A stretch of DNA of 64,000 nucleotides. It comes from Niastella populi (lineage in GTDB: Bacteria; Bacteroidota; Bacteroidia; Chitinophagales; Chitinophagaceae). Positions 63,007-64,000 of this stretch are shown piece by piece. The notes beneath the pieces are model-generated. The model saw only the letters and a program-made list of their open reading frames with translations. It was not told where the DNA came from and made no database searches. Where the stretch lies: NCBI RefSeq assembly GCF_002078015.1, contig NZ_LWBP01000167.1, positions 1 through 64,000 on the forward strand. Reading direction: 5' to 3'. Position 1 is the first letter of the stretch, and each line of letters starts with the position of its first letter. The translations under genes were made by a program, and so were the position numbers.

Positions 63007-64000
63007 TATGCTGGTTTTTGTTGTTTTACCCTGTGTTTACTTAATTGCACAGCCGCTTCTATGGCCAGTACCATGGCATCGGCACTGGCTATACCCTTCC
63101 CTGCAATTTCAAAGGCCGTACCGTGGTCAACCGAAGTACGAATGATCGGCAGGCCCATGGTAATGTTCACGCCTTTCACGCTGTCCATTTGTTTTTTCTC
63201 GGCATTCCATTTAAAGCCGGTAAGTTTGAAAGGAATATGACCCTGATCGTGATACATGGCCACGATGCCGCCATAGGTACCGGTAGCCGCTTTTGAGAAC
63301 AGCGTATCGGCCGGCACAGGCCCGTCTACATCATATCCCATTTTACGGGCTTCTTCCACCGCAGGTTTTATTTCACCATCATCTTCGGTCCCAAACAAGC
63401 CTGAATCGCCTGCATGCGGATTTAAACCGGCCACACCGATCTTCGTATTGGTGGCGCCCAGTGAAAGAATACCGTTGTGCAGCAATTCGATCACCTGAAT
63501 GATGCGGTCTTTTTTAACCAGGTCGCAGGCTTCGCGCAGCGATACGTGTGTTGATACATGGATCACGCGCATATTCTCCTCCACCAGCAGCATAGCGTAT
63601 TTCTTTGTGCCGGTATAGTGTGCATAGATCTCCGTGTGACCGGCAAAGTGATGACCGGCCTCGTTGATAGATTTTTTATTGATGGGCCCGGTAACGGTAG
63701 CGTCTATGTCGCCGGCCATTGCCAGGTCGATTACTTTTTTAACGGCTTCAAATGAAGCATTACCGGCCATGGCGGAAATCTCGCCAAACACCAGTTTGCC
63801 CATATCTACATTTTTCAGGTCGAAAACATCAACCGTACCTTTTTTGAACGCAGCGTCCTGCACTTTTGAAATGGCGTTAACGGTTGCAGGTAGTTTCAGC
63901 CGTTGAACGATATCGTTGAACACACCGGCATCGCCCACCAGCAGGGGGCGGCAGATGGCATGGATACTGTCGTTCAACAATGCCTTAATGGCTATTTCGG
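63006..64000 (-). CDS. pdxA2: PdxA-like 4-phospho-acid dehydrogenase (partial)
   Basis: Only the part after about residue 16 is inside the window; the reading frame stays open to 64000 (EIAIKALLNDS precedes residue LNDSI). Metal-binding His are present in GHHFAGHTEIYAHY, HVSLREACDLV and YHDQGHIPFKLTGF, and substrate residues in GLNPHAGDSGLFG. PdxA2 enzymes oxidise and decarboxylate D-threonate or D-erythronate 4-phosphate, while PdxA proper serves pyridoxal synthesis; linkage to the kinase favours the former. Start codon lies beyond the edge. Confidence 0.9.
   Translation of the reverse strand, partial: EIAIKALLNDSIHAICRPLLVGDAGVFNDIVQRLKLPATVNAISKVQDAAFKKGTVDVFDLKNVDMGKLVFGEISAMAGNASFEAVKKVIDLAMAGDIDATVTGPINKKSINEAGHHFAGHTEIYAHYTGTKKYAMLLVEENMRVIHVSTHVSLREACDLVKKDRIIQVIELLHNGILSLGATNTKIGVAGLNPHAGDSGLFGTEDDGEIKPAVEEARKMGYDVDGPVPADTLFSKAATGTYGGIVAMYHDQGHIPFKLTGFKWNAEKKQMDSVKGVNITMGLPIIRTSVDHGTAFEIAGKGIASADAMVLAIEAAVQLSKHRVKQQKPA

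Overview
The window looks like a chromosome segment of a Bacteroidetes bacterium, most likely a soil or plant-associated Chitinophagaceae member (Niastella/Chitinophaga-like). The evidence is Bacteroidetes-type promoter hexamers (TANNTTTG), SusR-free but glycan-rich gene content, CarboxypepD_reg-type TonB receptors, many signal peptides and lipoproteins, an STN-domain enzyme, and moderate GC. No rRNA or tRNA gene was found.

Region by region. (1) 1-9466: a complete type I-B (Cst/Tneap-like) CRISPR-Cas locus read on the minus strand, in the order cas6, a tiny Cys-rich ORF, cas8, cas7, cas5, cas3, cas4, cas1, cas2, leader, array. Nine 30-bp repeats are in the window and the array continues past its left edge. 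(2) 9707-18975: single genes (2Fe-2S protein, metallophosphoesterase, GtaA-like DUF4965 protein, Ca2+-type P-ATPase, Asp-box lipoprotein, barrel protein, Pro-rich peptide) and a 700-bp gene-free stretch with a 21-bp phased repeat array. (3) 19119-22030: a stress/dormancy-like group (phosphoribosyltransferase, HPF/RaiA, flavodoxin, double UspA). (4) 22264-29006: a thiamin operon thiS-thiC-thiE2-thiD-thiE-thiG-thiH behind a TPP riboswitch and a plausible promoter; thiF is not in it. (5) 29437-38773: GH16 lipoprotein, a metal-uptake-like trio (Cys-rich small protein, TonB receptor, PepSY protein with an HDCC patch), an AraC regulator and a divergent DUF5703 glycosidase-like protein. (6) 39753-64000: a 24-kb block of same-strand genes that I read as plant-glycan and acid-sugar catabolism. 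Glycan-acting enzymes: GH127, GH106, GH78, a GH141-like beta-helix protein and an STN-esterase. Uptake: two SSS symporters and a BASS-family carrier. Sugar/acid metabolism: Gfo/Idh dehydrogenase, a lipoprotein sugar-isomerase-fold protein, a RuBisCO-like protein, two DUF1537 kinases, an Asp/Glu-racemase-fold protein and a PdxA-like dehydrogenase (cut by the right edge).

How the genes may work together: the last block fits release of rhamnose/arabinose/apiose-type residues from a pectic or secondary-metabolite glycoside, oxidation of a sugar to an acid, phosphorylation by a DUF1537 kinase, and decarboxylation or C-C cleavage by the RuBisCO-like protein, as in known D-apionate routes. The kinase plus PdxA pair at the right end fits a C4 acid (threonate/erythronate) route. 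Substrates are inferred, not shown.

The second theme is intergenic DNA. Four copies of a short palindrome (AGGTGTGCCACGTT type), a two-copy 35-42-bp element, and many degenerate 7-9-bp tandem arrays that often form long inverted repeats fill nearly every operon boundary and sometimes run into gene ends.
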